DNA of 64,000 bases from Parasponia andersonii (taxonomy: Eukaryota; Streptophyta; Magnoliopsida; Rosales; Cannabaceae): assembly GCA_002914805.1 (NCBI GenBank), contig JXTB01000584.1:21287-85286 (forward strand), read 5' to 3'. The notes beneath the pieces are model-generated. The model searched no databases and had not been told where the DNA came from. It was given only the letters and a program-made list of their open reading frames with translations. Both the position numbers and the translations under genes were made by a program. Shown here piece after piece: positions 10,973-22,816 of this stretch (the stretch's first letter is position 1; the number at the start of each line of letters is the position of its first letter).

Positions 10973-10979
10973 GAAATTA

Positions 10980-10992
10980 TGGTATCAGAACT
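10980..10992 (+). other. Primer binding site, element 1
   Basis: TGGTATCAGAAC lies seven bases after the 5' LTR. It is complementary to the 3' end of plant initiator tRNA-Met, the usual primer for this clade. Confidence 0.85.
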
Positions 10993-11107
10993 TTGAGTTT
11001 TAAATACCTCGGACATACCACCATTAAACTAGATTAAATTTTTTTTTTATGACGATATGCATCATTACCTCACTAATAATTAGGTATATCATTTCAGACT
11101 TTCAAAG

Positions 11108-14100
11108 ATGCCTTCTAGGAGAGCTCCGAGGCACCAACCTGGTGCCGAGCCTCCTCCAATTCCACAAGGCTTCAACTAATTTTTCGAAGCAATGCGTCAT
11201 GCTTTCTTTGAAATGCAAGGTCCTAACCTTCAGCCTCAACCTCAACCACAGCAAGAGCGTCAACCCGATCAGGCTGATCATCTTCAGAAGTTTATGCGTC
11301 TTCAGCCTGGACAGTATGATGGAACTCTAGACCCACTAATTGCTAACGCATGGTTGCATGAGATGAGACGACATTTTTGGAGCTTGGATACTCCTAGAGA
11401 GTTCTGGGCTGTGTTTGCTATCTCTCGCTTGACGAGAAATGCTACCATTGGTGGAAGACAATTGAGGTTATACAAAACATAGAAGGCGTAACTTGGGAAG
11501 AATTTGAGAGACTCTTCAAAGTACATTATGCAGACGATGATCAATAAGCTAAAGTGGTTGGTTATTTTAAGAGACTTACTCAAGGGACTAGAACAGTAAA
11601 CCAATACGTGATGGAATTCACAGAATTGGCAAGTCTTGCCCTTAGTCCAGCGGTGAGTGACACTTACCGAATTGCAAAGTTCAAGAATGGTCTGAATCGA
11701 AACATCCACAATCGTATTGCTATTCACTCGTTTGCCACTCTTTTTGAAGTAGTGCTAGCTGCCCAACGAGCTGAAGCCATAGAAAATGAGCAAGATGCAA
11801 GGAAGAATAGAAGCAATGAGAGAAAAATGAACAAGAGGAACCAAGGACAATGGTCTGCTCAAGGTTTACCTCACAACGGAAACTATACTAGCAGTGGTTC
11901 AGCAAGTAATAAAAGGTTCAGCCCCTATACGTGTTACCACTGTGCTCAACAGGGCCATAGGAGGAATGAGTGCCCAAAACGTCTACAGAAATCCCCTCTT
12001 TCTCAGAGAGGACCACTTGGAAGTTATTCTAGTTCAGCACCTTCCCAGAACATTCAAGCTAGGCCGTCGCAGTCTCAGGGTATTTCCCAGGCTTTTTCAT
12101 CTCCACCACCTTACCAGCACCAATAATGCCCCCAGGGTTGTACTCAGAATTTCCAGACTCCTCAGGCTTTAGGGAGTCAAGGAGGGCATGGATATGGTAG
12201 CAGTGGTCCGGGATCTAGCAGCAGTCATCCTGGACAAAGAATAGGGAATGAGGGAAAAAGAAAAGTCACTAGCCAAGCTTATGCAGTTTCTGGAACTGAT
12301 GGTACCAATGAACACACTGGCCGAGGTGTTATTGACGGTATGGTTCTTATTTCATATTATTGGGCACATGTTTTGTTTGACACTGGTGCATCTCATTCAT
12401 TCATATCCTTGTTATTTGTTCAACTTTTGAGGTTAGAATTTTCTGAGTTGGATTATGCCTTGACTTTAAGAAAAACTTTGGGTGCTGTATCGGATGTGTC
12501 TAGTGTGTGTAAATCTTGTTGTGTGGTGATTGATGGTAAAGAATTACTTGCTGATTTAATTGTATTACCAATAAAACAATACGATGTAATACTCGGTATG
12601 GATTAGTTATCCAAGTATCGAGCTATTGTCGATTGTTATGATAAGCAAGTAATTCTTTTTCTGGATGATGGACGACCCATAATATATCAAGCCCGAATGA
12701 ATTCTTTGATACCAAGTCCTATTCTTAAAGTCTGTTTAGGTGGTAGGAAGAAACTTGAGTGTTATGGAAACTTGTTTGCTATTGATGGTGAAGTGAAAAC
12801 TAATGATCAGGACCTATGGATTCCGGTGGTGAGTGAATATCCAGAGGTATTTCCTGAGGATTTACCAAGGCTACCACCAGATAGAAAGATCGAGTTCTGT
12901 ATTGACTTTGTTCATAGAACTCAATCAGTTTCTATTCCAGCCTACCGCATGGCTCCTGCAAAGATGAACGAATTGAGGGAACAATTGGATGATTTGATAT
13001 CCAAGGGTTTCATTCGAAGTAGTACTTCTTCTTGGGGTGCTCTTATTCTGTTTGCCAAGAAAGCTGACGGTACTTCAAGGCTATGTGTGGACTACAGAAG
13101 GTTAAACCAGCTGACGATAAAGAACAAGTATCCTTTGCCAAGGATTGACGAGTTGTTTGATCAACTTGGTGGATCAAGATTTTTCTCTAAGATTGACTTG
13201 AGGTCAGGTTATCCCCAGTTAAAGGTAAGAGAGGAAGATATTCCGAAAACAGCATTCAGAACTCATTATGGTCACTTTGAGTTTCTGGTAATGCCTTTTG
13301 ATTTGACGAACGCGCCTGCAGCTTTTATGGACCTCATGAATTGGATTTTCAGGCCATACTTGGATCGTTTTGTAGTTGTTTTTATTGATGATATCTTGGT
13401 GTATTCCAAGACTCATGAAGATCATGCCAAACATCTGAGGATAGTGCTTGAAGTTTCGAGGAGTCAACAATTATATATCAAAAGATCAAAATGTGACTTC
13501 TGAATGTCAGAAGTTAAATTCTTGGGGCATGTAATTTCTCAAGAAAGTATCTCAGTCGATCCTACTAAGGTAGAAGCTGTTCTAAAATGGGAAAGACTAA
13601 AGAATGTGACAAAGATATGAAGTTTCCTCGGTTGAGCAGGTTATTACCATCGTTTCGTTCAGAACTTCTCAAGGGTTGCATTACCATTGACAAGGCTGAC
13701 CAGGAAGGATGTCAAGTTCATTTGGGATAGTGATTGTGAAGAAACTTTCAGAAAATTGAAGCATAGTTTGACAACTGCACCTGTTCTTATAGTTCCTGAG
13801 AGTAATGAACCTTATGTAGTATATACCGATGCTTCTAAGATAGGATTGGGAAGTGTTTTGATGCAAAATGGTCGAGTTGTAGCGTATGCTTCTCGTCAAT
13901 TGAAGCCGCATGAGAGGAACTATCCTACCCATGACCTGGAACTTGCAGCAATAATTTTTGCACTCAAAATATGGAGGTGTTATCTGTATGGTGTGAAATT
14001 TGAAATATTCTCTGACCATAAGTGTTTGAAATATCTCTTCACCCAACGGAATCTGAATCTGAGATAGCGAAGATGGGTTGAGTATATGGAAGATTATGAC

Positions 14101-15740
14101 TTCGAACTACAATACCATCCCAGCAAGGCCAATGTTGTAGTTGATGCCTTGAGTAGAAAACCGCTTAGCTCCTTAGCGGCACGTATATTTCAAGATTGGA
14201 AGAACTCATTGGTAATGGGTGATTATAATTTGCAGTACTTCGAGTCTGGAAATGCTGTTTACCTCTGTAATATTGTTGCCACACCTGCACTTCTCCAAAC
14301 TGTGCGACAAAGTCAATGGCAAGACCAAGAGTTTAGAACGATCTGGAATTAACTCGAAAGTAGTGAACAATTAGAAGGTTAGAGTACGAATAGAGAGGGA
14401 TTTGTGCTTTTCAAGGGCAAGCTAACAGTAGCTAATGATCCTCATCTTAGAAAGACTATTCTCACTGAAGCTCATAAGTCTAAGTTTGCAGTACATCCTG
14501 GAAGCACCAAGATGTATCATGACCTGAAGAGACAGTATTGGTGGAAAGGTATGAAACGTGACGTAGCTACTTTTGTGGCTAAGTGCATGACGTGTCAGTA
14601 AGTTAAAGCTGAACACTAAAGACCAGCTAGACTACTACAGCCTTTACCCATACCAGAGTAGAAGTGGGATAAAATGACCATGGACTTTGTAATGGGTTTG
14701 CCTATGACCCGAAGAAAGAACGACGCGGTTTGGGTTATTGTTGATCGTATGAGAAAAATGCTCATTTCATACCGATCAGATCTGATTTTTCACTCAACAA
14801 GCTTAGTCGTCTCTATATTGACAATATTGTTCGATTGCATGGAGTGCCATCAAGCATAGTTTCGGACAGAGACCCAAGATTTACTTCTAAGTTCTAGAGA
14901 GCTTTGCAGAGAGCTTTAGGAATGGAACTAAATCTCAGTACTACTCACCATCCTCAGACATATGGCCAATCTGAGAGGACTATTCAGATTCTAGAAGACA
15001 TGCTTCACTCTTGTGTACTGAATTTTGGTGGAAGCTGGGATGATCACCTATCATTGGTTGAGTTTTCTTACAACAACAGCTACCAAACTAGTCTTGGCAT
15101 AGCTCTATATGAGGTATTATATAGGAGACCATGTAGATCACCCTTGTGCTAGGCTGATGTAGAGGAGTGTGTCATTCTTGGGCCAGAATTAATACAAAAG
15201 ACAACTGAGAAAATTAACAAGATTCGGCAAAGACTCAAAGTCATGCAAAGTCATCAGAAAAGCTATGCGGACCCAAAGAGATGTGAAATAGAGTTCGAAG
15301 TTAATGATTAGGTATTCGTGAAAGTAACGCCAACGCGTGGGATCACTAGATTTGGGCTTAAAGGTAAATTGGCTCCAAGATATATTGGACCATTTGAGAT
15401 TACTTCTAGAATTGGTCCTGTAGCATATCGCTTGGAATTGCTACTACAATTAGGCCAAGTGCACAATATTTTTCATGTCTCGATGCTCAGGAAGTATGTA
15501 CCTGATCCATCTAATATTATCCAGTATGTGGAAATGCCATTACAAGAGGATGTAACATATAAGGAACAACCAGTTCGAATACTAGGGAGAGAGCTCAAAG
15601 TGCTTCGAAATAGGGAGATACCACTTGTCAAGGTTCTTTGGCAGTATCACAAGGAAGACGAAGCCACTTGGGAGCTAGAAGCAGAAATGTATGAAAAATA
15701 TCCTCATCTGTTTAATTTTCAACTTGAAGTTGTACTTTGA
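11108..15740 (+). pseudogene. Fossil gag-pol region of element 1
   Basis: Recognisable parts in order: a gag region from about 11108 with a CCHC zinc knuckle (CYHCAQQGHRRNEC) near 11930-11975; an aspartic protease with FDTGASHSFI near 12378; a reverse transcriptase at about 12830-13500 with the [10 protein letters not shown] motif near 13380; RNase H near 13790-14060; the zinc-binding part of integrase at about 14440-14600; the integrase core at about 14670-15150; and a C-terminal chromodomain-like segment at about 15590-15730 (LWQYHKEDEATWE). Domain order and sequence match Tekay chromoviruses. The region is broken in about a dozen places and cannot give a full polyprotein. Confidence 0.9.
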
Positions 15741-15787
15741 CCCTTGTATCCGAATTTCGGGACGAAATTCTTTTAAGGGGGAGAGGT

Positions 15788-18331
15788 TGTAAAATCCTAA
15801 ATTTTGTAAGGGTAATTAAGTAATTTTACTTCAAAGGTAATTTGGTAATTTTATACTTTTAGATTAATTAAATAAAAATTAGAAATAAATTTGGTGTTGA
15901 ATCTAGACAAGATAAGTCTAGATGCATTTGGGGCAAAAGTGAAAAAGAAATTTCAAATTGGGGACAAAAGTGTAATTAAGGAGGGACTAAAGTGAAATAA
16001 TCTTTTTAAAATTGTGGCCAAAGTGGAATTTCATAAACTTATTTTTCGGTCGAATCAGATTGTGCCACGTGTCCCACTGCTATAGTTTTTGAAAATTGCA
16101 TAAAAACCCCCCATTTCTTCTTTCTTCTCCACGGACGTCCCCTGAAGCCACCCACGGTCACTATTCATTCACCGAGCCACCGGCTGCCGCCGTGCCAGAC
16201 ACGCCTACCCACTGTGACCGGAAGACGCCGACGAACCAACGCCGGGTACTGCCGTCGTGAACCGCCGCCTCTCGCTGGAGAAATCGCAGCCCGAAGCCAC
16301 CGCCTGCCATCGGTTTTTTGCCCGCCGTTCCGCCGTCCGACGTCCAATCACCATACCACCTCCACCATTGGATTCGTCTCAACTCCAGCTTTTATTTCTG
16401 ACCACTCTCGGCCTAACTCGGCTCCGGTGAGAAGTTGACTACTGTAGCAATATTTTAATATTTAATTTTTTTGGTATTTTCGTAATTATTTCAGAATTGA
16501 GTTATTTTTCCCGAGAAAATTTAACCACGTGATAGGGGAGTTTGAAACATGAAATTCCATGATTTTTAAGTGTTAAAACGATAATTGGAAGGTCGTTAAT
16601 TATCTGGATGAAAATGTGGTATTTTTCTAATTATTTTCAAAATGTGGTATTTTTAATTTTGAGCCCATTTAATGTTCGGGACCTCGAAACTGAGTTCTGA
16701 CTTCGAATTTGGACTCAGTGAGATTGGGACATGAAATTTGATATAAAATATCACTATTTTCTGAAGTGGCACGAAAATTGAGAAAATAGCTCGTGATTTG
16801 CACCGTTTTGCGTGCTACGGGCCGGTTTCATACTAGTACCCGTTTTCGACGAACTTTATATCTAAACCAATATTTTTGGGTGTTCTGAATTCAGTGGTGA
16901 CCTTTGTTTCTCAATCCGAGACTCCGTTTAAAAAGTCAACTTTTCAAGTGAACGTGACGAGATTCGAGAACAACTGTCCGAACAACCCAGTGATCAATTG
17001 AAGATATTTCTAGCGTCGTTAGCTCAACATAATTACTAATTCGAGGTAGGGGATTCAATTTCCTTATTTTATATTATTTTCATTAAAATTGGAATTTATT
17101 TTGAAAAATAAAATTTCGTGATTTTATTAAATTGAATTATTTGAATAGTTATTTTAATGAACTATGAATTTGTGAAACATTGTAGACTACTCTAGATATT
17201 TTTAAATATGATTTTATACAAGTTTTTATACTTGGATTTTGGTAAAACCATAGAAACTGTACTTTTGGATTTTAAAGTAAAAAATAGATTTTAATTAAAA
17301 ATTAGAACATGTCTAGAATGTTAAATCACTGCATGGTTATTTGAGACTCTATATATTACACATTTCATATGATCATGTATGAGAGTCATCTTAAGCATCA
17401 CGGTATTATAGTAGGCAGACTAGTACACCCGCCTTCGGTGAAAACCCGTAAACCCACGCGGGGTTTGTTTTCTGACTATATTCATTCGGTAGGCGTAGAC
17501 ATTCGGTGTCCCTCCGGTTCGGTAGGATTTGACACATGGGTATTTCTCCGGCTTTCAGAGATAGATGTCAGGAAGAGAGTACTCAATACATGTAGTATAA
17601 GTTGCTCTATTTGTGATGAGAGGATGAGAACTCATGTAATGTATTGATTTATGTGATGTGCATTATGCTTATTTTAATTGAGATTTTTATATATTTTGAC
17701 CTGGATATCTGGTTTTGGTTTTAGCATGGTTTTATGTAAATGGTTTAAATCTTTAATATCTATAGAAATGCTTTCCTGTACTACTAACCATGCAGATGTT
17801 TTGAGATTTATAAAAGATTTTCCCAAAAGGGAAATTGGGTAACCTATTGGGCAATTTATGCTCACCCTCCCTACTTTCTCCACAGGTAGTGTCCAGTGTG
17901 ATATTGACAGTCAACAAGCGGAATAAGAAGTTATCTTTTATTCGTAGTTTGAGACTTAGTAATGCTAGGAGTGTAAATACAAGACTCGTGTTTAAATCTT
18001 GTCAAATAAATGGATATTGCTAGTATTCTTGTTAAGTATGTTACTCAAATAAATGGATATTGCTAGTATTCTTGTTAAGTATGTTACTTTGAAAATGTCT
18101 GTAACTATATATGATATACTAGCTTGATGTTGAGGTGTGAATGATGATGCTTTGTTTATATTTTAAATTTGGTTTTTTTTTTTTTATAATTTTTCAATCT
18201 GTGTTTATTAGTGACTATGAACTGTGGGATAGATCCACTGGTTGGAATTCACAATACATTAAAAAAAAAATGAACTTCTAATTTTAGTGAAATTCCTCTT
18301 CTGCCACTATCCTAGGGTTTGGGTCGTGACA
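15788..18331 (+). repeat. 3' LTR of element 1
   Basis: This is the 2.54-kb partner of 8464-10972, preceded by the polypurine tract at 15775-15786. It differs from the 5' LTR by scattered substitutions and small indels. One is a short local duplication near 18005-18085 in which an AAATAAATGGATATTGCTAG segment is repeated. The 3' end is GGTCGTGACA, followed by the GAATA flank. Confidence 0.9.
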
Positions 18332-18942
18332 GAATATGAGAATTTTATATTAAAACCAAAAATTCTTAATCGTTCAGCATTTCTTATTAATACATTTTTT
18401 TTTTTTTGTTTCGGGGGTATCTAAACCGCTTGGTATTTACGAACAACTTAAAAAGGATAGCCAATGGCATTAGCCACTGCCACTTGTGCAGTTTAACACG
18501 GATATGTCAATAGAATAATTCTATAGAATCTGGATACAAAATGAGTAATATACGGTAATCAACAACAAATCTGTTCTAGCAAGCCACTCTTTCATCAAAA
18601 TTTTAAATCTAATAAGTGTATAGCGCAAATTTTTCATGCAACCATCCCTCTCAAGTTTACAATCATATTCATGTACTTAAACAGGGAGTTAAATGATGTA
18701 ACCAATACTTATCCAGGGTGCCCAAAAAGAGAAAACACACACACACACAAACGGACAAAAAAGCAAAAAAAAATAAAAAATGTAAAGTCCTTCCATAAGA
18801 AACAATATGTGCCTCAGCCAACACACATAAAATGTCTATCTTGATATTGTTTTGAATATAAAGATACTACTAACCATATATGCTAATAACTGAAAATACA
18901 AATGTTCCATGCAAGTAGACATGCATGATAATGATAGTTAAG
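18332..18942. other. Flank of element 1, partly a repeat of 20150-20262
   Basis: The first 30 bases continue the duplicated CHR24 intron segment. A block at about 18800-18890 (AAAATGTCTATCTTGATATTG and following) again matches about 20195-20262, with an extra stretch of roughly 430 bases between the two matches that copy C lacks. No coding exon is recognised, and there is an A-rich low-complexity patch near 18735-18785. Confidence 0.5.
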
Positions 18943-19020
18943 GAATCATTCATAACTCGTTGCAGCTAAGAGTGCATACATTATGTGCTGGCATTCCAGA
19001 TTGAAAAGCTCACGAAGATC
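18943..19020 (-). pseudogene. CHR24-like exon fragment (DLREL segment)
   Basis: After a CTTTGCAG acceptor (19021-19028) the - strand reads DLRELFNL, matching the CHR24 segment YFSQQDLRELFSL that follows the helicase-C domain. Similarity fades after about eight residues and the frame then runs to a stop at 18943. The normal downstream residues are not recognisable, so the exon is degenerate or truncated. Confidence 0.6.
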
Positions 19021-19115
19021 CTGCAAAGGTTCATTCCAGATTTTGGCATTCATTTAAAAACGAAAAATAAATAAAAACAAAAAATATTGTCTCAACATGA
19101 TTTTTATGAATTTAC

Positions 19116-19183
19116 CTGTTCGCTAAAGTATCTGTCTGTTCTTTATGCTCAGTTGGAGTTCTAAACAAACCACCCTTGTATAT
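19116..19183 (-). pseudogene. CHR24-like exon (KGGLF segment)
   Basis: Bounded by a TTAG acceptor and a GTAAATT donor, the exon reads IYKGGLFRTPTEHKEQ. CHR24 has VYKGGLFKTATEHKEQ. The next codons, AGATACTTTAGCGAACAG, would give RYFSEQ, as in CHR24 RYFSQQ, but they are out of frame by one base, so a small deletion lies between HKEQ and RYF. It belongs with the neighbouring exons at 19282-19393 and 18943-19020. Confidence 0.75.
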
Positions 19184-19281
19184 CTAACCATGGATTATGA
19201 GAAGTTAATAATATTGATGCAATTATAATTGGCACCAAATTCTACCAACTAAGTAGACTAGTAAAAAATAAATCTTTTAAC

Positions 19282-19393
19282 CTGCTTTCTGCAAATCTTC
19301 TATTCAACAGTCCCACATGTCATTAATCTATATGCCGCAACATCCTTTATTTGTCCAATTCTATATGCACGATCAACGGTTTGATTATCCGTA
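19282..19393 (-). pseudogene. CHR24-like exon carrying SNF2 helicase motif VI
   Basis: From an ATTGCAG acceptor the - strand reads TDNQTVDRAYRIGQIKDVAA and on through YRLMTCGTVE. This is motif VI of the SNF2 helicase C-terminal lobe, whose arginines contact ATP, and the match to plant CHR24 is close (TDNQSVDRAYRIGQTKDV). An in-frame TAG follows GTVE where CHR24 has a glutamate codon, so the exon is dead. It ends at a GTTAAA donor. In the intact enzyme this segment couples ATP hydrolysis to DNA translocation. Confidence 0.8.
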
Positions 19394-19419
19394 CTGCAAT
19401 GTTAAAACCAACAATTAAC

Positions 19420-19528
19420 AATCCACTATAGTCGACATAACAATAGTTGGGAAGCATGTGACTATGTGTAAACTTAAATGAAATATCCCATCAACCAATA
19501 CCTTAAATATTACGTAAACTAATCCGGG

Positions 19529-19569
<41 letters not shown>

Positions 19570-20262
19570 AGTGAAATAGAATATCCGTCTTTTTCCCTCT
19601 TGAAAACCAACCATGTCACACTCAAGTGGGAAGGGCAAGAAGTAAAAAAGGGCTCACCTATTCACTTCCTCCTTCGAGAAGAGTAAACTGTGATGACTAA
19701 CTCCTGCTATACCCTAGCTCTCCAAAAATTTTGTATGAGCATTCAGATATTCTTCCTTGAAGCAAATAGGAGAAGCATGCAAAAGAGGTCATTTCCTTTT
19801 CATTGTAAAACATCTCTAAGCCAATGAACATGAAACTGATGCATGCATATGATTGAAATAAAAAAGAAATTATGTATATAAAAAAAAGGTATGCCTTGGA
19901 ACTCAGTATATGCTTCAAGTAAAAATGACATACTGAATAAGCAACTATGCTTTCAATTGCAGACAGCCACAGATAAATTCCAAGTTAAACTATTTTACTT
20001 TTACCTAAAGTATAATATTTTCTCTAAAGTGAAATAGTAATCAACCGGACTGTTTAATCCATTAGCACATACATGTGAATTTTAAATTATGGTGCGAAAA
20101 GTAAATGCAGAACCGTAGATTGCTATTAATCCATATAGAATGGGAGAATTTTATATCAAAACCAAAAATTCTAAATCCTGCTTGCTACTATAGACCGGAC
20201 AACACTCATAAGATGTCTATCTTGTTATGGTTTTGAATATAAAGATACAACTAACCATATTT
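19420..20262 (-). repeat. Duplicated CHR24 intron-exon-intron segment, copy C
   Basis: This is the same segment as 7761-8463 plus 18332 onward, in the same orientation. It includes a longer (GA)n tract at 19531-19568, against 22 bp in copy B and 20 bp in copy A. In the - strand reading it sits before the motif VI exon, although its exon belongs after it. It is therefore an extra copy inserted or duplicated upstream of its normal place. Confidence 0.75.
19658..19755 (-). pseudogene. CHR24-like SNF2 exon, copy C
   Basis: It reads EEYLNAHTKFLES, a stop codon, then GIAGVSHHSLLFSKEEVNR and a GTGAGCC donor. It corresponds to copies A and B but is about ten codons shorter before the donor, lacking the equivalent of VEPVSRVHGE. 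With its internal stop it is non-functional. It is the best outgroup for dating the A/B inverted duplication. Confidence 0.75.
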
Positions 20263-20413
20263 TACTTTATAAAATGTAAGGGTGGCGGAGTTTGAAGAAG
20301 GTGAAGGTGAAGGAGAAGGAGTAATATAAATGTTATCCTGCTATACTTCTAATTCTAATTCGATTTTTTAAGCTCACCTTTCTGGAAAAGTACAAAGTAG
20401 ACACATTTAGTAC

Positions 20414-20468
20414 CTGAAGTATAGCTTGAAGCTCATATTGTTGAGCTTTTGCACAAGTTCCAAAGTAT
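20414..20468 (-). pseudogene. CHR24-like exon (YFGTCAKAQQYELQ segment)
   Basis: Between a TTCTGCAG acceptor and a GTACTA donor the - strand reads YFGTCAKAQQYELQAILQ. Arabidopsis CHR24 has YYGTSTKAREYDLHHILQ at the matching place in the SNF2 N-terminal lobe. The phase joins that of the exon at 20579-20690, giving MTRE then YFGT across the intron, so this exon pair is well preserved. Confidence 0.78.
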
Positions 20469-20578
20469 CTGCAGAATTTAGTCATCACTTTCCCATTAAC
20501 CAAAACCAGATTACTAATTTGATCAAATAAAAAAGAACAAAAGGAGAGAGGAAGGATAAATCGAAGAAGCGATCTTAC

Positions 20579-20690
20579 TCTCTTGTCATCGAAGATAGAC
20601 CAACAATGGATAACTCTTTAATCCAATGAGGGAGTAAGGTTTTTGAGGCCACAATTAATGCCCTCTTATCTTCCAAGATGTCATGAAAAT
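20579..20690 (-). pseudogene. CHR24-like exon of the SNF2 N-terminal ATPase lobe
   Basis: The - strand reads RALIVASKTLLPHWIKELSI then VGLSSMTRE, ending at a GTAAGA donor. CHR24 has RALVVAPKTLLPHWMKELAT at helicase motif Ia. The upstream boundary is uncertain: the frame stays open beyond about 20690 but similarity to CHR24 stops near there, and the P-loop (GLGKT) exon is not seen. Exons between this lobe and motif VI (DEGH box, motifs III-V) are also absent from the window, so the locus is a heavily deleted copy. Confidence 0.75.
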
Positions 20691-22816
20691 TGTGACCACC
20701 GATAAATTGGGGAAATAAATAAGTAAAATAATAACCCAGTTTCCAGTCAAACTCTTTCACGTTCGTGAACCAAAAAGGAAAATCTAAACAAGAGAGACAG
20801 AGTACCAATCGCAGCCCCAAAATTAATATTGATCTACTTGTATTAAGAAAATCCAAACAAGAGAGATAGAGTACCAATCGTAACACCAATCGCAGCCCCA
20901 AAACAAAAGTCGACCAATATTGATCCGCTTGTATTTATATTATATGCATTTATATTGATGTGTATATATATATATATATACTAGATTTATGTCATTGAGC
21001 CTTTTTCATTGTATCTTATGTTCTTTAAATTTCAGCAGTATATAAACGTATATATAAAACCAAGTATATTTTAATCCCAATACATAATATTGACATCTTT
21101 CTAAATGTCATCTACCCATTATTTTAACTACCTTTAATGAGTATATCTCCGCTTACTTTAACCTAAACAAATTATGCTCAGTCAATTTTTGAACTATATC
21201 ACAAGCAATCTATCAAAATCTGTAACAAAAAATTACCGGGAACAGAATCATTAGAGTTTTTGATTGTTTGCAGAGAAATATATAATCAAATGATTACAGA
21301 ACACAAGCTCAAATTCAAGGCTATGAAAATGTTTTTGAAACTATTTAGCTATTGTGAGTTCATAAAAAGGAGACCTGTCCATTCGAAACAATGGCGTAAA
21401 CACATATAGGATAAGTTTGTTCTTTCAAGAACACTTCAGTTTAAAAATTATTAGAGAGAGATTTAAGAAGCAGTAAAGCATTCATCTAAAAGCATTCAGA
21501 AGGAAAACGTAATATCTTCTGCAATATACTTCGTAAGAATTGGAGCATAATATATATGCATGAATTTAAGGTTACATCTTTTTCTTGTTTAGTTAGATGA
21601 TTACTCATACTTTTCCTGATTATCATTCCCTTTCCCTTTCTTTCTTTTTTGTTCTTTAAAAAAAAATATTAAAAAAAAAATATTTGCGTTGTTAACACTG
21701 TTACTTCTTGTGTGACTGGTCTATAAATAATTAATTTTCTATATAAGAATACGTTGCACACATTTCTTTAGCACTTCCTAACTCAAAAAAGCAATCTATT
21801 CATTTTGTGATCGAAAAAAGAAAAATGCTTCATATCTAGTTCTATAAAGGATAATAATAATCACAGCAGTAAACTGTACCAAAGTCATTAATTGCTTCAT
21901 TACCAAAGCACCTCCTCCGTCAAATTCTTCTGATGACTAAGTCCCCTGCTGATTCTAGTAAATAAAATGCAACATCACCAAATAAGTATGTTGCATAGTG
22001 TACGGCAATAAATTACCGAAATGTATAGTGTGAAGCAATATATTACTTCTCCAAATAAAGGTCAAAGTTGTGCTGCTGAGGATTTTTTCTACAATTTCCA
22101 AAATGAAAAACCGCCCCAAAAATTACTTTCAACTCCTCTCAACAAGCCAAAGATAGATTCCATTAATAAAAGTATTAAAAAGGATTGATTGATTCAAACA
22201 AATACTACAAATATGCTATAAGAGCTTCAAAAAATCAATATTAAAGAAAGTCATCAAAAGCTTACCTATCTTGTCTTGCTTTAGAAGCCGTTGATCTTAC
22301 ATAGAAGTAGATGAACGGAACGAGAAATTTTTAGTTTAAGGCTTCAACGGTTGCTGTATCACCCACTACAACCACAGCAAGAAATTGCCCCATAAATTAT
22401 GGTGATGCTCCATCACAAATTGTACAGGCACTAATCCCCTACTCCAAAATTCATCTTCACGAGTTAAGCCCAGCCTTTTTGGAGTAGCTCCCGTAGCCTA
22501 AACTATAAAAGATGGTACTTAACCTGAAATGTAAATGCATAAAGAAATATTTATAATTTACAAGCCTCAAAGAGTTTCAATTTCTTTTAAAAACTAACAA
22601 AACTATAAACCAAGCACGCATGTGGAACCATGTTGTACCGAGACAATTAAAAAGAAAGCCATGGGAAAAGGGAACCTTTCGTTAATAAACTTGTGCAGTA
22701 CTTTGTACTTTTTCTTCGTACTATTGCATTACTGATCCTGAAATCAAGTGATTATAAAATTGAATAATTTATGTATACGAGTAATTAAAGGAATTAATCA
22801 ATAGAGTTTAGAAACT
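20691..22816. other. AT-rich region without a recognised gene
   Basis: Near 20800-20910 a short segment is repeated (CAAGAGAGACAGAGTACCAATCG and CAAGAGAGATAGAGTACCAATCG), and a (TA)n tract lies near 20960-20980. On the - strand, about 22310-22480 reads like a decayed exon (LTREDEFWSRGLVPVQFVME), which I do not recognise. The left end of the MULE-like region may lie somewhere here, but no terminal inverted repeat could be identified by eye. Confidence 0.4.

Larger units (their letters stand above)
8464..18331 (+). mobile_element. Ty3/gypsy LTR retrotransposon, Tekay (Del) chromovirus type, fossil (element 1)
   Basis: This is a full-length but broken element of 9.87 kb: 5' LTR 8464-10972, 3' LTR 15788-18331, initiator tRNA-Met primer site at about 10980, polypurine tract at 15775-15786. 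LTRs start TGTAAAATCC and end GTCGTGACA. Flanking pentamers CAATA and GAATA are a target duplication with one change. Copy C of the host segment, near 20145, shows the unoccupied site. Order gag - protease - reverse transcriptase - RNase H - integrase - C-terminal chromodomain-like segment marks a chromovirus, most like Tekay. The coding region carries roughly a dozen breaks. The LTRs differ by about 6 percent over their first 400 bases by eye, suggesting insertion a few million years ago. Confidence 0.92.

Noticed and set aside
20575-20901. 108-codon frame on - as a single protein-coding gene
   Set aside because: Only the last third matches CHR24. The upstream part repeats a LVL.LSCLDF segment caused by a local duplication and has no family match.
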